The translations under genes and the position numbers were made by a program. The notes under the pieces are model-generated. The model was not told the origin of the DNA and did no database searches. It saw nothing but the letters and a program-made list of their open reading frames with translations. DNA of 64,000 nucleotides, from the NCBI RefSeq assembly GCF_009905375.1, contig NC_133653.1, positions 89,269,004 through 89,333,003 on the forward strand. Reading direction: 5' to 3'. The DNA is from Apium graveolens. Taxonomy: Eukaryota > Streptophyta > Magnoliopsida > Apiales > Apiaceae. Positions 1-8,759 of this stretch are shown here, piece by piece (position 1 is the stretch's first letter; each line of letters begins with the position of its first letter).

Positions 1-790
1 GTCCCACATGAATCAGGGAAAACTCCTCTAAGAGAGTCCAGCTGGTAGTAGTGCCATCATCCTGAGTAAGCCCATTATAAATAATAGTTTCTTCAGGAGT
101 TAAGTGAATGGATTTGAGGCTACCATCACTGACCTTCCCGAAGGAAGATCGAAAAAGTGTGCCCCAGTCACCATTCTCCCAACGTAACCCAACGAAACTA
201 TTCCTCCAATTTTGATTATTATCAGGAATAGAGGCACTGTTAAAGATATGTTTGCTTTTGGGCCTTTGGTTGACATAGACCCAGCCACAGATACTGAAAG
301 AACTATTATAACACTGAAAGACCTTCCTAAAAACAGCTACAGAAAGAGGAAAGCCCTCCCTAAGACAGCAGACCATAAAACATAGAATGTTCCTCCAGGC
401 GTTTGGAGGAAGCTGACACGGGTTGATTTGTAAATCAGCCAAAAGATGAGGAGTAAAAGGATGGAAAGGAAACCTAAGCCCAGCATTAAGGGCATCTGTG
501 TAAATGAAGAGAGTGTCGGGTCTCCAGTGGCAAGTACGGTCACCACCAGAGACTGGAACTAATCTAAGAGGAGGAAGGACGTTATAACGAGCATTTAGTT
601 TATTGAAATCTATGTTGTGCCAAGTATTACAATGATTAAAAGAGTCGAGATGTGCAGTGGAGGGATATTCATCCCCCTAAGTGTTAATCATACCAATTAA
701 AGACATGTACGAAGAACGGATCTCGATATCCTTACCTCGTTTTGAAGCTGAGGCTATCTTGGCCGCCCTCTCGGAACTCTTATCAGCCAT
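1..790 (-). pseudogene. Antisense additional gene of the Tat element: 'putative gypsy type transposon' (Transposase_28-like) protein, partial
   Basis: Reading right to left from ATG at 790-788 (start MADKSSERAAKIA), the frame is open to the window edge, about 263 codons, except for one TAG at 679-677. After the stop come LFIYTDALNAGLRFPFHPF, then LPPNAWRNILCFM and SICGWVYVNQRPK. This succession (a 'FPLHPF' block, a 'Q(L)xPNAWR' block, then a 'GWxxF/Y' block) is how I recognise the plant Transposase_28/'putative gypsy type transposon' family (PF04195); the protein's function is unknown. It is antisense to the LTR and polypurine tract of its element, as described for additional ORFs of Tat-lineage elements. 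A TATA box lies about 130 bp upstream. The single nonsense codon may be a recent lesion. The C-terminus is outside the window. Confidence 0.7.
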
Positions 791-916
791 TTAGTAAAGC
801 TGGATAAGGCTTGGAGAGCTAAAGGAGGGGATTTGAGAGAGGAGAAGGTTAGAAGGTTTGAGATGAAAGGAAGAGTGAAGAGTGAAGAGTGTGAAGTGAA
901 TGCACACTCCCCCCAC

Positions 917-926
917 CTATATATAG
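917..926 (-). promoter_or_regulatory. TATA box of the antisense gene
   Basis: CTATATATAG on the minus strand lies 127 bp upstream of the antisense ATG, and the stretch between them is rich in CTTCAC/CTCTTC repeats typical of a plant 5' leader. This placement suggests the antisense gene has its own promoter inside the retrotransposon. Inference from position only. Confidence 0.45.
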
Positions 927-1018
927 GCACCTGAAAGCTAAATTGGGCCTCAAAAAGCCCATTTGGGCCCAAAAATGGAAGAATCTGGAATGTTCCAGAT
1001 TATTTTAGAAAAATCTTA

Positions 1019-1400
1019 GAAAATTAGGGAAAAATCCAGAAATTAAGGATAAATCCCAGAAAATTAGGGAAAAATCCAGAAATTAAGGATAAATCCCAGA
1101 AAATTAGGGGAAAATCCAGAAATTAAGGATAAATCCTAGGAAATTAGGGAAAAATCCAGAAATTAAGGATAAATCCCAGGTAATTAGGGAAAAATCCAGA
1201 AATTAAGGATAAATCCCAGAAAATTAGGGAAAAATCCAGAAATTAAGGATAAATCCCAGGAAATTAGGGAAAAATCCAGAAAATTAGGGGAAAATCCAGA
1301 AAATTAGGGAAAAATCCAGAAAATTAGGGAAAAATCCAGAAAATTAGGGAAAAATCCAGAAAATTAGGGAAAATCCCAGAAAATTTGGGAAAAATTCCTG
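1019..1400 (+). repeat. 20-bp tandem repeat, dimeric then monomeric
   Basis: The basic unit is AAATTAGGGAAAAATCCAGA (unit A). From about 1021 to 1260, A alternates with a diverged unit AATTAAGGATAAATCCCAGA (unit B), giving six A-B dimers of 40 bp. From 1261 to 1380 only A units follow, six copies of 20 bp, and then a decayed copy to 1400. It lies between the antisense gene and the polypurine tract, the place where tandem repeats arise in Tat/Ogre 3' untranslated regions. Confidence 0.9.
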
Positions 1401-1533
1401 GAAATTAAGATAATTCCTGAATAAAAGGAAGATTTATTATAAATGTGTAGGTCGCTCCACACTTTACGCAAAAACGAAACCCTGTAAGGGAACGAATAGA
1501 TTTAACTTCTGCGAAACCTAATCAATGTTTTCC

Positions 1534-1550
1534 AAAAGTTGGGGGGCAAA
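1534..1550 (+). promoter_or_regulatory. Polypurine tract of the Tat element
   Basis: AAAAGTTGGGGGGCAAA abuts TGATAGGGAT, the presumed LTR start. Purine tracts at this place prime plus-strand DNA synthesis. The tract gives the element's orientation (+). Confidence 0.65.
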
Positions 1551-2109
1551 TGATAGGGATAAATAAATTATGATAGTATAATTAAATACTGCAAGGTATG
1601 GGCTGCTAGGCCCAATAAAAAGATATATGATACTCGGACCGGAAAGGTTAAGCCTGATGGACCAGATCAGGCCTGATGGAATAAAGAAGGCCCAAAAGCC
1701 CTGATTATTAATTAATTTCGTAATTAATTAATAAGGGAAAAATCAGCTATAGAGAAGAGTCCCGATAAGGATATAAATCCTTATAGATTAGCCTCAAGGG
1801 GACCTAAAAGGATAAGGAATCAGTTTCCTACTATCTAGGACTCCAAAGTCCATTCTAATTATGAGACTTGCCCATCAAGTCTCTTACACTAAGTCCAATT
1901 CAAGGACTCCTAACATCTATATAAGGGGTCTCACCCCACAGATCAGAACTACATTTTTTGACTTGATCCTTGGCAATCAGCAAGGTACGTAGGCATCTTG
2001 TTAAGGTAGATTGAGTCACGAAACACAAGAACAGTCAAATCGAGCCTTGAAGCTCACGCTCCTTGGTACTAAATACAGCAATTATATACACTAGTTTTAA
2101 TCTATAACA
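1551..2109 (+). repeat. 3' LTR of the Tat element
   Basis: It starts TGATAG after the purine tract and ends CTATAACA, giving TG...CA ends. A TATA box (CTATATAAGG, 1917-1926) is followed by GGTCTCACCCCA, a plausible transcription start region. Alternative: the LTR continues to 2141 and belongs to copia element A. I prefer the shorter call because the last 32 bp match the end of a copia LTR (compare 8180-8214) while the rest does not. Confidence 0.55.
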
Positions 2110-2155
2110 ACCCCCTTCTACAAATGCATTAGGACCTAACAATTGGTATCAGAGC
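2110..2155 (+). promoter_or_regulatory. End of the 5' LTR and tRNA-iMet primer-binding site of element A
   Basis: The last LTR bases end in GGACCTAACA at 2141. TGGTATCAGAGC (2144-2155) is the usual complement of the 3' end of initiator methionine tRNA. The LTR end resembles that of the 3' LTR (8180-8214), with a few differences. Confidence 0.8.
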
Positions 2156-2237
2156 CTTCTGATTAATGAACAAATCAAGATCCTAGACTTTTGTGATTTT
2201 TCAACTCCTTGAATTTTTATTTTTTCAAAAATTCATA

Positions 2238-4010
2238 ATGACTTCACAAAAAGTTGGAACCGTTAAAATTCCACTATTTGATAAAGAAAATTATATCATG
2301 TGGAAGAAGAAGATGCTCTTGTTTTTACAAGTTGCAAATCCCAAATATCTGAACTTGTTAAAGAAGGGTCCAACAACTCCAATGGTTATTGAACCAGAGG
2401 TGATAGTAGATGATGTTGTGATTACCAAAGCTAGAACCTATCCAAAAGAGCCTGAAGATTTTACTCATGCTGAAAAGGAAGAAGCCTCCTTGGATGCCAG
2501 CCTTCAATTAATTTTAATTGATTCCCTTGATCCCTTGATGAACAGACATGTGATGAACTGTAAAAATTCCAAACACATGTGGGAAACTATTGAGGTGATC
2601 AATGAAGGCACAGAGGAAGTTAGGGAGAACAAGTTGGAGATCCTAACCTCTGAGTATGAACATTTCAAATCAAATCCAGGAGAAGGAATTACTGAAGTGT
2701 TTGAGAGGTACAATACGTTGATCAACAACCTGAACATCAATGGAAAAATTTATTCAATCAGGGAGGTCAACAAAAAGTTCCTTTTAACACAGCCAACTCA
2801 TCTTGAACATAGAATCACTGCCATTAGAGAAGCTAGAGATCTGAGTGAGATTTCTTTGGACAGGCTCTATAGAGTGTTAAAAACCTATGAGTTGGAGCAG
2901 ATTCAACAGAAGGAAGTCTACGGGAAGGATAGAATGGTCAGCACATCTACTGCACTTATAGCTGAAGGTCAACAACAACAGCAATCTCAACAATTGGAGA
3001 GAATGGTACAGTGTTCCAAGGCTGAGGAAAATATGTTAGTAGCAGAATATGATCCTCCTACTACAAATCAATCAAGTGATGATTTTTATTCCTTGGAAGA
3101 GCTGGAGCAATTGGAAGATGAGTCAATGGCCCAAATTGTCAAGAGATTCTCCCATGTCAGATTCAAGAGGAATCCCAAGCTTAAGTACAAGTCCAACTAC
3201 AACAAATTCCAGAAAGGTGGATCTTCATCCTTCAACACCAGCAGTGGTGGATACAAAACAGGGATGGTTGATCGGAGCACCATTAGATGCTATAACTGCA
3301 ATGAGTTGGGACACTTTGCCACAGAATGTAGGAAGCCAAAGCAAGTAAGAAAGAACTCTGAAAGGGCTTATCTGGCAAAGGGAAGAAGCTGGGCTGATAC
3401 TGACAGTGAAGATGAAGAAGAAGGAAATCTTGCTCTTATGGCTATTGATGGAAAAGCTTCATCGTCAAGAATAGAGGTAAAACTTTCTGATGCTGAAATG
3501 GTTTATCATCTAAGAGGTAACTTAGATTGTGCACGTCGTGATAATGAACTGTTAAGTTTACAGATCACAGACCTTGAGAAAGAGGTCAATGAATTAAGAC
3601 TTGTGCATATTAATCAAGACAAATTAAAAGAACAAGTATCTTTTCTAGAGAATAGAGTTGACTGTTATAGAAAACTCGAAACTATTCTCAAAGACAAGAT
3701 CACCGGTCTTGAGACTAAGGTTAGAGCCTACTTCAATTCTTGTTCGAAGGCTAAAGAGTTCTACAGTAAGCAAGCTGTTAATAAAACATCTGGAATAGGT
3801 TATGATTACAGTGTTGCTATTGGAGAATTAGGCATAAACTCCCCTCCTCATGTCTGTGCTAAAGGGAGGGAAGTACCACATGTGCTTAAGGGTGTTGATG
3901 AACCCCTCTATAAGCCATCAATTGCTGAACCATTTGATGCGACCTCTTATGTTATTCAAGAAGAAATACGTGCTGAGGATCATGCTAATGAGAAGATTGT
4001 TTCCAAGTAA
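2238..4010 (+). CDS. gag: Gag polyprotein of copia element A
   Basis: Intact frame of 590 residues from the ATG at 2238 (MTSQKVGTVKIPLFDKENY). An upstream GTG-led extension at 2193 is probably not used. Gag packages element RNA in cytoplasmic virus-like particles. The N-terminal half holds the copia gag core, including a KFLLTQP segment and a LYRVLKTYELEQ helix, the counterpart of the 'IYGxLKTHELE' motif in the other gags here. A CCHC zinc knuckle, CYNCNELGHFATEC, lies at about residues 351-364. An acidic patch follows, then a predicted coiled coil at about residues 424-495 rich in L/E/K. The C-terminus runs to a stop at 4008-4010, after which a linker and protease continue in another frame. 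It is the best-preserved gene of a recognised element in the window. Confidence 0.85.
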   Translation: MTSQKVGTVKIPLFDKENYIMWKKKMLLFLQVANPKYLNLLKKGPTTPMVIEPEVIVDDVVITKARTYPKEPEDFTHAEKEEASLDASLQLILIDSLDPLMNRHVMNCKNSKHMWETIEVINEGTEEVRENKLEILTSEYEHFKSNPGEGITEVFERYNTLINNLNINGKIYSIREVNKKFLLTQPTHLEHRITAIREARDLSEISLDRLYRVLKTYELEQIQQKEVYGKDRMVSTSTALIAEGQQQQQSQQLERMVQCSKAEENMLVAEYDPPTTNQSSDDFYSLEELEQLEDESMAQIVKRFSHVRFKRNPKLKYKSNYNKFQKGGSSSFNTSSGGYKTGMVDRSTIRCYNCNELGHFATECRKPKQVRKNSERAYLAKGRSWADTDSEDEEEGNLALMAIDGKASSSRIEVKLSDAEMVYHLRGNLDCARRDNELLSLQITDLEKEVNELRLVHINQDKLKEQVSFLENRVDCYRKLETILKDKITGLETKVRAYFNSCSKAKEFYSKQAVNKTSGIGYDYSVAIGELGINSPPHVCAKGREVPHVLKGVDEPLYKPSIAEPFDATSYVIQEEIRAEDHANEKIVSK

Positions 4011-4037
4011 AGTGAGTCGAAAGTTCTAGTCAAAGTT

Positions 4038-4672
4038 GTGAAAGCAACTAAGACTAACTCAGACACACATGAGTTGGATAACAAAAATGCCATGTCTACC
4101 ATGCATAAATTTCCTGCTATTAATCACTCTCATAAAGCATGTAGTGTTGCTAATTGTATGTCTTGTGCTTTTAAATTGATGTATGCTTATTTTAATGGTA
4201 AGCATGTTTCTAGTGATAAGACTACTCCTCGTCAGCATGTGAATAATAGAAAGCATGATAGGTCTAAAACTACTAGTCCTTCTAAGGCTAGAAAGGAGAC
4301 ATTTGAGCTAAGCCTAAACAGAAATTTGTTAAGGCTGTTTACAAGGTCAAATGTTCAGTCAGTGAGAAAGTTGAGACAATTAAAATTAAAAATGTTGTTT
4401 TGCCTGACAAAGGACAGTTCTACAAGTATGCCGGACCCAACCAAGCTTGGGTTCCGAAGAAGGTCTAATCCATTTGTAGTGCAGGGCATTAAACAGGTGA
4501 AACCGGGAGTGTGGATTCTTGACAGTGGATCATCAAGACATATGACCGGAGATAGAGCCCTGCTATCAAATGTGGATTGAGAAAGCTGGCCCCCTGGTTA
4601 CCTTTGGAGATAACAGCAAAGGTGTATCTGAGGGATATGGTTGTTTGCAAGCTGGTAATGTTATCATTGAAC
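4038..4672 (+). pseudogene. Gag-protease linker and start of protease, element A
   Basis: An open stretch reads HKACSVANCMSCAF, a Cys/His-rich linker typical of large copia gag-pol proteins. Near 4306 the frame slips: the expected residues (such as NVVLPDKGQFYKYAGPNQ) continue in another frame, so there is a frameshift. The frame then returns to WILDSGSSRHMTG (4512-4550), the copia aspartic protease active-site motif with its catalytic Asp. After a stop at 4578-4580, protease-like sequence (ending GNVIIE) continues to about 4672 in another frame and then stops abruptly. No integrase, RT or RNase H follows. Confidence 0.75.
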
Positions 4673-5205
4673 TTGTAAATAGTTTCTATATTTTTGCAAT
4701 ATTTATATAAGTTTTTATTTGTATTTTCTTTAATTGTAAATATTGTATGATATATGAAATTGAATGTTGATATCTTGTTGATAGATATTTGGTATTTAAT
4801 TCATTGATATTTGTTTTTATTATTATTATTTGTATTGTATTATTTTTTTATTTTATTTTTATTTTATTTTAAATTTTATGCAACATAAAAATTAGTATCT
4901 AAAGTACTTGACAAGTATCGGTCAATGATATGTTGTTAACATTATGTTGCAGATATTTGTAAGCTTTTGACATGAATGAGAATTACTTAGACTTTACCCT
5001 AAGTGATCAATGTTTTATCAAAAACTCATTCATATTAAAAAAACAAAATCAAACTTCTTTCTACATTAGTGATTTCTTATTTCATGTAAAATCCTTTGAA
5101 ATCACTATTGTACATCATTACTCTCAAAAGATTAAATGTATAATTTTCATTCTTTATAAATCTTAAATACATTTTATCTCTATAGTGCCATATATTCTGT
5201 GTTAC
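4673..5205 (+). other. A+T-rich stretch replacing pol in element A
   Basis: This segment starts at GTAAATAG, right where protease homology stops, and ends TGTGTTACAG, so it has GT...AG ends like an intron. It is poly-T/A rich with a second acceptor-like site (TTATGTTGCAG, near 4952). No pol-like residues appear in any frame. It may be a captured gene fragment, an inserted element or filler at a deletion. Confidence 0.45.
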
Positions 5206-6438
5206 AGGTTCAGTCTCCAATGACTTTCTTTCATTGACAGTCATGAGGTTGAAAACCCACAACATCTATCCCAGACTGTAAAGACAAACACAAAAACAGA
5301 ACCAACCAACACTCTCTTACCACTAAATGTAGTATGAATAAGCGTGAGGGAGGTAGTGCCTTAGTGCACCACATAAGGAAGGTTCTGTAGTCAACCCAGT
5401 AGCTCTGTCTCCTACAAAGATGAGTAGTATTTAAACCGAGACAACTGCTAACCCCCATACATCTTCTCAAAAAGATGTAATGGTTGAAAAGGCAGAAAAA
5501 CAGTTACTAGATTCATTCTCTCAACAGGGTGCGTCTATTGAAATTTGTCTGTCGGCCAAGGTCTCCTATGTAGTGTCACCACCTCAAATATAAACAATTC
5601 TTAATGCACAAGGAAAGGTTACACACACAAAGGATGAGTTGACGGAAATAAGAGTTTCGACCATTTTAAGGTCAGATTCGATTGTTCAAGGTTCGTTAAT
5701 TGACCAATTGCCTTTACAGGTGTTAGGAGAGGATACTGATCCAAAAGCCATATGTCAGTGGTCAGTGTCTACCTCCCCAGGCTTAAATCCCCTGGATGCA
5801 TCTGCGGATAGTGGATCTGACATAGGCGCAGATCGGCAACTTGTTGACAATGATTCAGATATTACCTGATGAGTCACAAGGAAATGTCTTCACAGACATT
5901 AGAAGGGAACTTTGATCTTTATGCTAAATTTGTTGGATCATTGTTTACCTTCCCAGAATTCAAATCTGGAACCCTAAAAGGGAAACTAGCACCTTGTAGA
6001 TTATGACTCAGATTCATCTGACGAGTTTAACAATGATGGGGATTTGCGAACTCCCATTGCACCACCTGTGACCTCCTTAAGGATGGCTAAGGTGATTTTC
6101 CTTGCAGGTACAGCTGGATTATGGAGCTATGAGAGAAGAGTGATACACTTGTGAGAATGAGTGTAAACACGAGTGGAGAGAAGAGTGAAACACATGTGAG
6201 GTACACTAAACAGAATCACACACTCACAGTGAGGAAGAAAGAGAAACTTCTTGTTATTTTTTTTCCAACCAAGTGAAATATGAGAACTCCTTCAGACGAC
6301 GGCATACATTCCTTCTTTAAGGGGGAGATAAAAGCTTAAGTAATAGTTTGGAGGATTCCTCAACTAAGGGGGAGAAATAGCAGGGAGGAAGAAAAAGATC
6401 ATATATACACTACACCACACCATTGTTGTTTGTAACTA

Positions 6439-6566
6439 CGGATCCTATTGTACGGGAGAGGTGGTAAACACAAGGTGATTTTCTAGTAAGGGAAGAAGTT
6501 GTTTTCAAAAGGGGAGTACCATTGGTTTTTATCTGCGGATCCTATTGTACGGGAGAGGTGGTAAAC
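6439..6566 (+). repeat. 31-bp direct repeat in the 3' region of element A
   Basis: CGGATCCTATTGTACGGGAG plus the following 11 bases occurs at 6439-6469 and again at 6536-6566, 97 bp apart and identical. It is a short internal duplication in the untranslated 3' part. Confidence 0.85.
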
Positions 6567-6835
6567 GAAGGTAATCTTCTTTAATCAGTTGATTCTCATA
6601 GGGGGAGAAGCAAGAGAGATATGGGCTTCTCAACAGGAAATGTTGTTGTACAAATGAAGATGGAACTACTTGAAGATATGTTCAGTCTAGAGGAACATCT
6701 ACTTGGAATCTGGAAAATGTTAAATCTAGTCCAGAACTTTTCTACTATTTACTTTGCATTTCTTTTTATATCTTTTTCTTATTTGTTAGTTGAGTTATCC
6801 TCTAGGTATTTGTGTGTTATTGTCTAACAAACAAA

Positions 6836-6846
6836 TAGGGGGGAGA
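6836..6846 (+). promoter_or_regulatory. Polypurine tract of element A
   Basis: A run of six G followed by AGA stands one base before TGTAAGTCAT, the start of the 3' LTR. It is the plus-strand primer site. Confidence 0.75.
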
Positions 6847-6847
6847 T

Positions 6848-8214
6848 TGTAAGTCATATGTCATAGCCTATTTGTACATTCGAGGATTCAACTCAACTCA
6901 AATAAGAATGTAATAAGTAAATAGTGGATCTACCATCAGAGAGATCTCGCAAAGTAACATCTGTCAGAGGATTCAGAAACAAGGTTCATCTACAGACTTG
7001 AGGAGTTAATTCACTAGAAGAAGTTCAAGAAATTGATCAAGCCTCAGTGATATAAATCAAGATCGTGGATTTAATCAAGTGACAGAGATCTCGTCAGAGT
7101 ATCATTAATTACAAGGATAAAATCAGAAGAAAATCAAAGTGTCAAAGTCAAGACATGAAGAAACGTCACGGAAGTTAGTCACTCATGAACCAGGCAGTAC
7201 ATCGAGTGTCAACATTGAAGTGGTGGAATTGATTCATATATTTCAGTGATTTTCAGAAGATATACAGAAGAATAGATGCTGCTCAAGATTAGTATTAATT
7301 CTCTATTAATTAATTATGTCATATAATTTAATTAAGAAAATAAATTATATCTGCAAAAGATTAATTTTTTTGATTAATTAAATTAATTGATTAATTAATT
7401 CTGAATTAATATTAAGAATTTTTGGAATTTAAATTGGTTTAAAAATCTGTTTTAATTCAACAAGACAACTGATTGTATTAATATGACAATCGGTATGACA
7501 ATCAATAGTCATACCGAAAGTCATGCTAATTCAAAAGGATTGTCTTACCAGAATTTTTATAGGATTTAAATCTATTTATTTTCAGCAAAAACAATCCGTT
7601 TGAACTACTATGACAATCGGTATGACAATTGATTGTCATACCGAAAGTCTTGCTAGTTCATTCTGATTGTCTTGCTAGTTCTAAGGATAGTCCTACCGAT
7701 TATCTTGCTGAGCTCAGGATTGTCTTGCCAGTTCAATTCTATTCGGTTGATTGATTAAAAGAAGCAGAAGCAGTTCATTCAATTATTCAATCAACAATAC
7801 AGAACCCGAGAACAAAAGAAAAAGAAGCAGAACAATATTTCATCTTCTCTGCAAAACTTCAAGATCCATTTCTAGATTGTAAAGTTAAATCCAATCAACT
7901 AGAAATTTTTATCTTATTCTTGTGTAACAATCTAGCGGATCAAAATCCCTAGAACTTAGTCTCAAATTGCGTTTAGCATTTGATTCTAATTATTGCAAAA
8001 ATAGAAAAAGTTCATGTCGAATTTATTCTAAATTTATGATAATTAATTTGAGATTAATTCCTTGTAATCGATACAGTTGTTGTAACACCTTTCAAGTTTA
8101 ATAATATTCTTATTTAACTTGAATTTTGTTTCACATTTTTTATTCCGCATTTATTCGATTATTCGGTACCGTTTGTATTCAACCCCCCTTCTACAAACGC
8201 ACTGGGACCTAACA
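6848..8214 (+). repeat. 3' LTR of element A
   Basis: Starts TGTAAG (6848) after the purine tract and ends GGGACCTAACA (8214), 1367 bp. The terminal inverted repeat would be TGTTAG/CTAACA with one change at the left end. It is A+T-rich with two palindromes (7491-7516, 7618-7643). Its last ~35 bp match the end of the 5' LTR remnant at 2110-2141. Confidence 0.75.
7491..7643 (+). repeat. Duplicated palindrome in the 3' LTR
   Basis: CGGTATGACAAT and ATTGTCATACCG form a perfect hairpin with a 2-bp loop at 7618-7643. A diverged copy with 9-bp arms is at 7491-7516. Related GATTGTCTTGC pieces follow up to about 7735, so this part of the LTR grew by local duplication. Confidence 0.8.
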
Positions 8215-8759
8215 CAGAATTACTTGATAAATCATTTATTGTATGATTATCAAAACAATTTGGAAACAAGGCGTCCTTTAATAAAACTTTATTGCAGATG
8301 ATAAAATCTCTTTGATTGACTAATAAAATCCATATTGGTGTAGGTACTAATCTCTTCTTCATTCTACCTCCATTTTTCCTTTCCTTCCTTCCTTCTCTTT
8401 GCTTTATCTTAAATCTTTAGTTCTTGAAAAAATTCTTCTCACTTGTCCATATAGATAACTTTTTATTTCTCTTGTCCATTATAAAGGGCATATTCATCCA
8501 AGTAAAGCCTCACACACTTGTAGCAATTTCTAAATTCTAATGGTGTCCTTACTTTCTCCAAATTCCTCATTGCCTTGATTTTGGATTTTAAAGTCACATC
8601 AAAATTTGACTTAATCTAATTGGAATCGATTTCCATCTAACTGACCATTAATTGGTAAAATTAACCAATTAACTCACTCAATTGATCAATTACACCAAGT
8701 GATGACTAGCTAAATGAAATCAAAGTCCAATTATATATAGTCGTATTGGCTGTAACAAC
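8215..8759. other. Unassigned A+T-rich stretch
   Basis: No gene, terminal repeat or recognised element. It is probably the flank of element A or the eroded end of the minus-strand gypsy element. Confidence 0.4.

Larger units (their letters stand above)
1..2109 (+). mobile_element. 3' part of a Tat/Ogre-like Ty3/gypsy LTR retrotransposon
   Basis: Seen: in + order, an antisense gene (790 to 1), a tandem repeat (about 1019-1400), a purine tract (1534-1550) directly followed by an LTR starting TGATAGGGAT, which I end at CTATAACA (2109). Known: in plant Tat/Ogre elements, extra ORFs (some antisense) and tandem repeats lie between pol and the 3' LTR. Inferred: the window opens inside such an element, its gag-pol lying further left. 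Right after 2109 comes the last ~32 bp of a copia LTR and its primer site, so this element probably inserted into copia element A. Confidence 0.6.
5206..6846 (+). pseudogene. 3' region after pol of element A, with remnants of a third ORF
   Basis: A 76-residue open piece (5639-5869) is rich in Ser/Asp (for example DASADSGSDIGADRQLVDND), and similar open bits flank it in other frames. SIRE-type copia elements carry a third, env-like ORF here, but this piece shows no motif I can name, so the link is by position only. The segment also holds at least four purine tracts with a GGGGGAGA core (near 6319, 6364, 6600 and 6837), only the last of which touches the LTR. Confidence 0.45.
2110..8214 (+). 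mobile_element. Copia element A (SIRE/Maximus-like), pol deleted
   Basis: The order on the + strand is: remnant of the 5' LTR (2110-2141), primer site (2144-2155), long gag (2238-4010), a frameshifted linker and protease start (to about 4672), an A+T-rich stretch without pol, a 3' region with several purine tracts, and a 3' LTR (6848-8214). Integrase, RT and RNase H are absent, so the element can only be non-autonomous. The large gag with a coiled coil and the long region after pol point to the SIRE/Maximus group; that lineage call is inference. Confidence 0.75.

Noticed and set aside
1019..1400. Regular repeats as a CRISPR array
   Set aside because: Units are contiguous without unique spacers, and the window is plant retrotransposon DNA.
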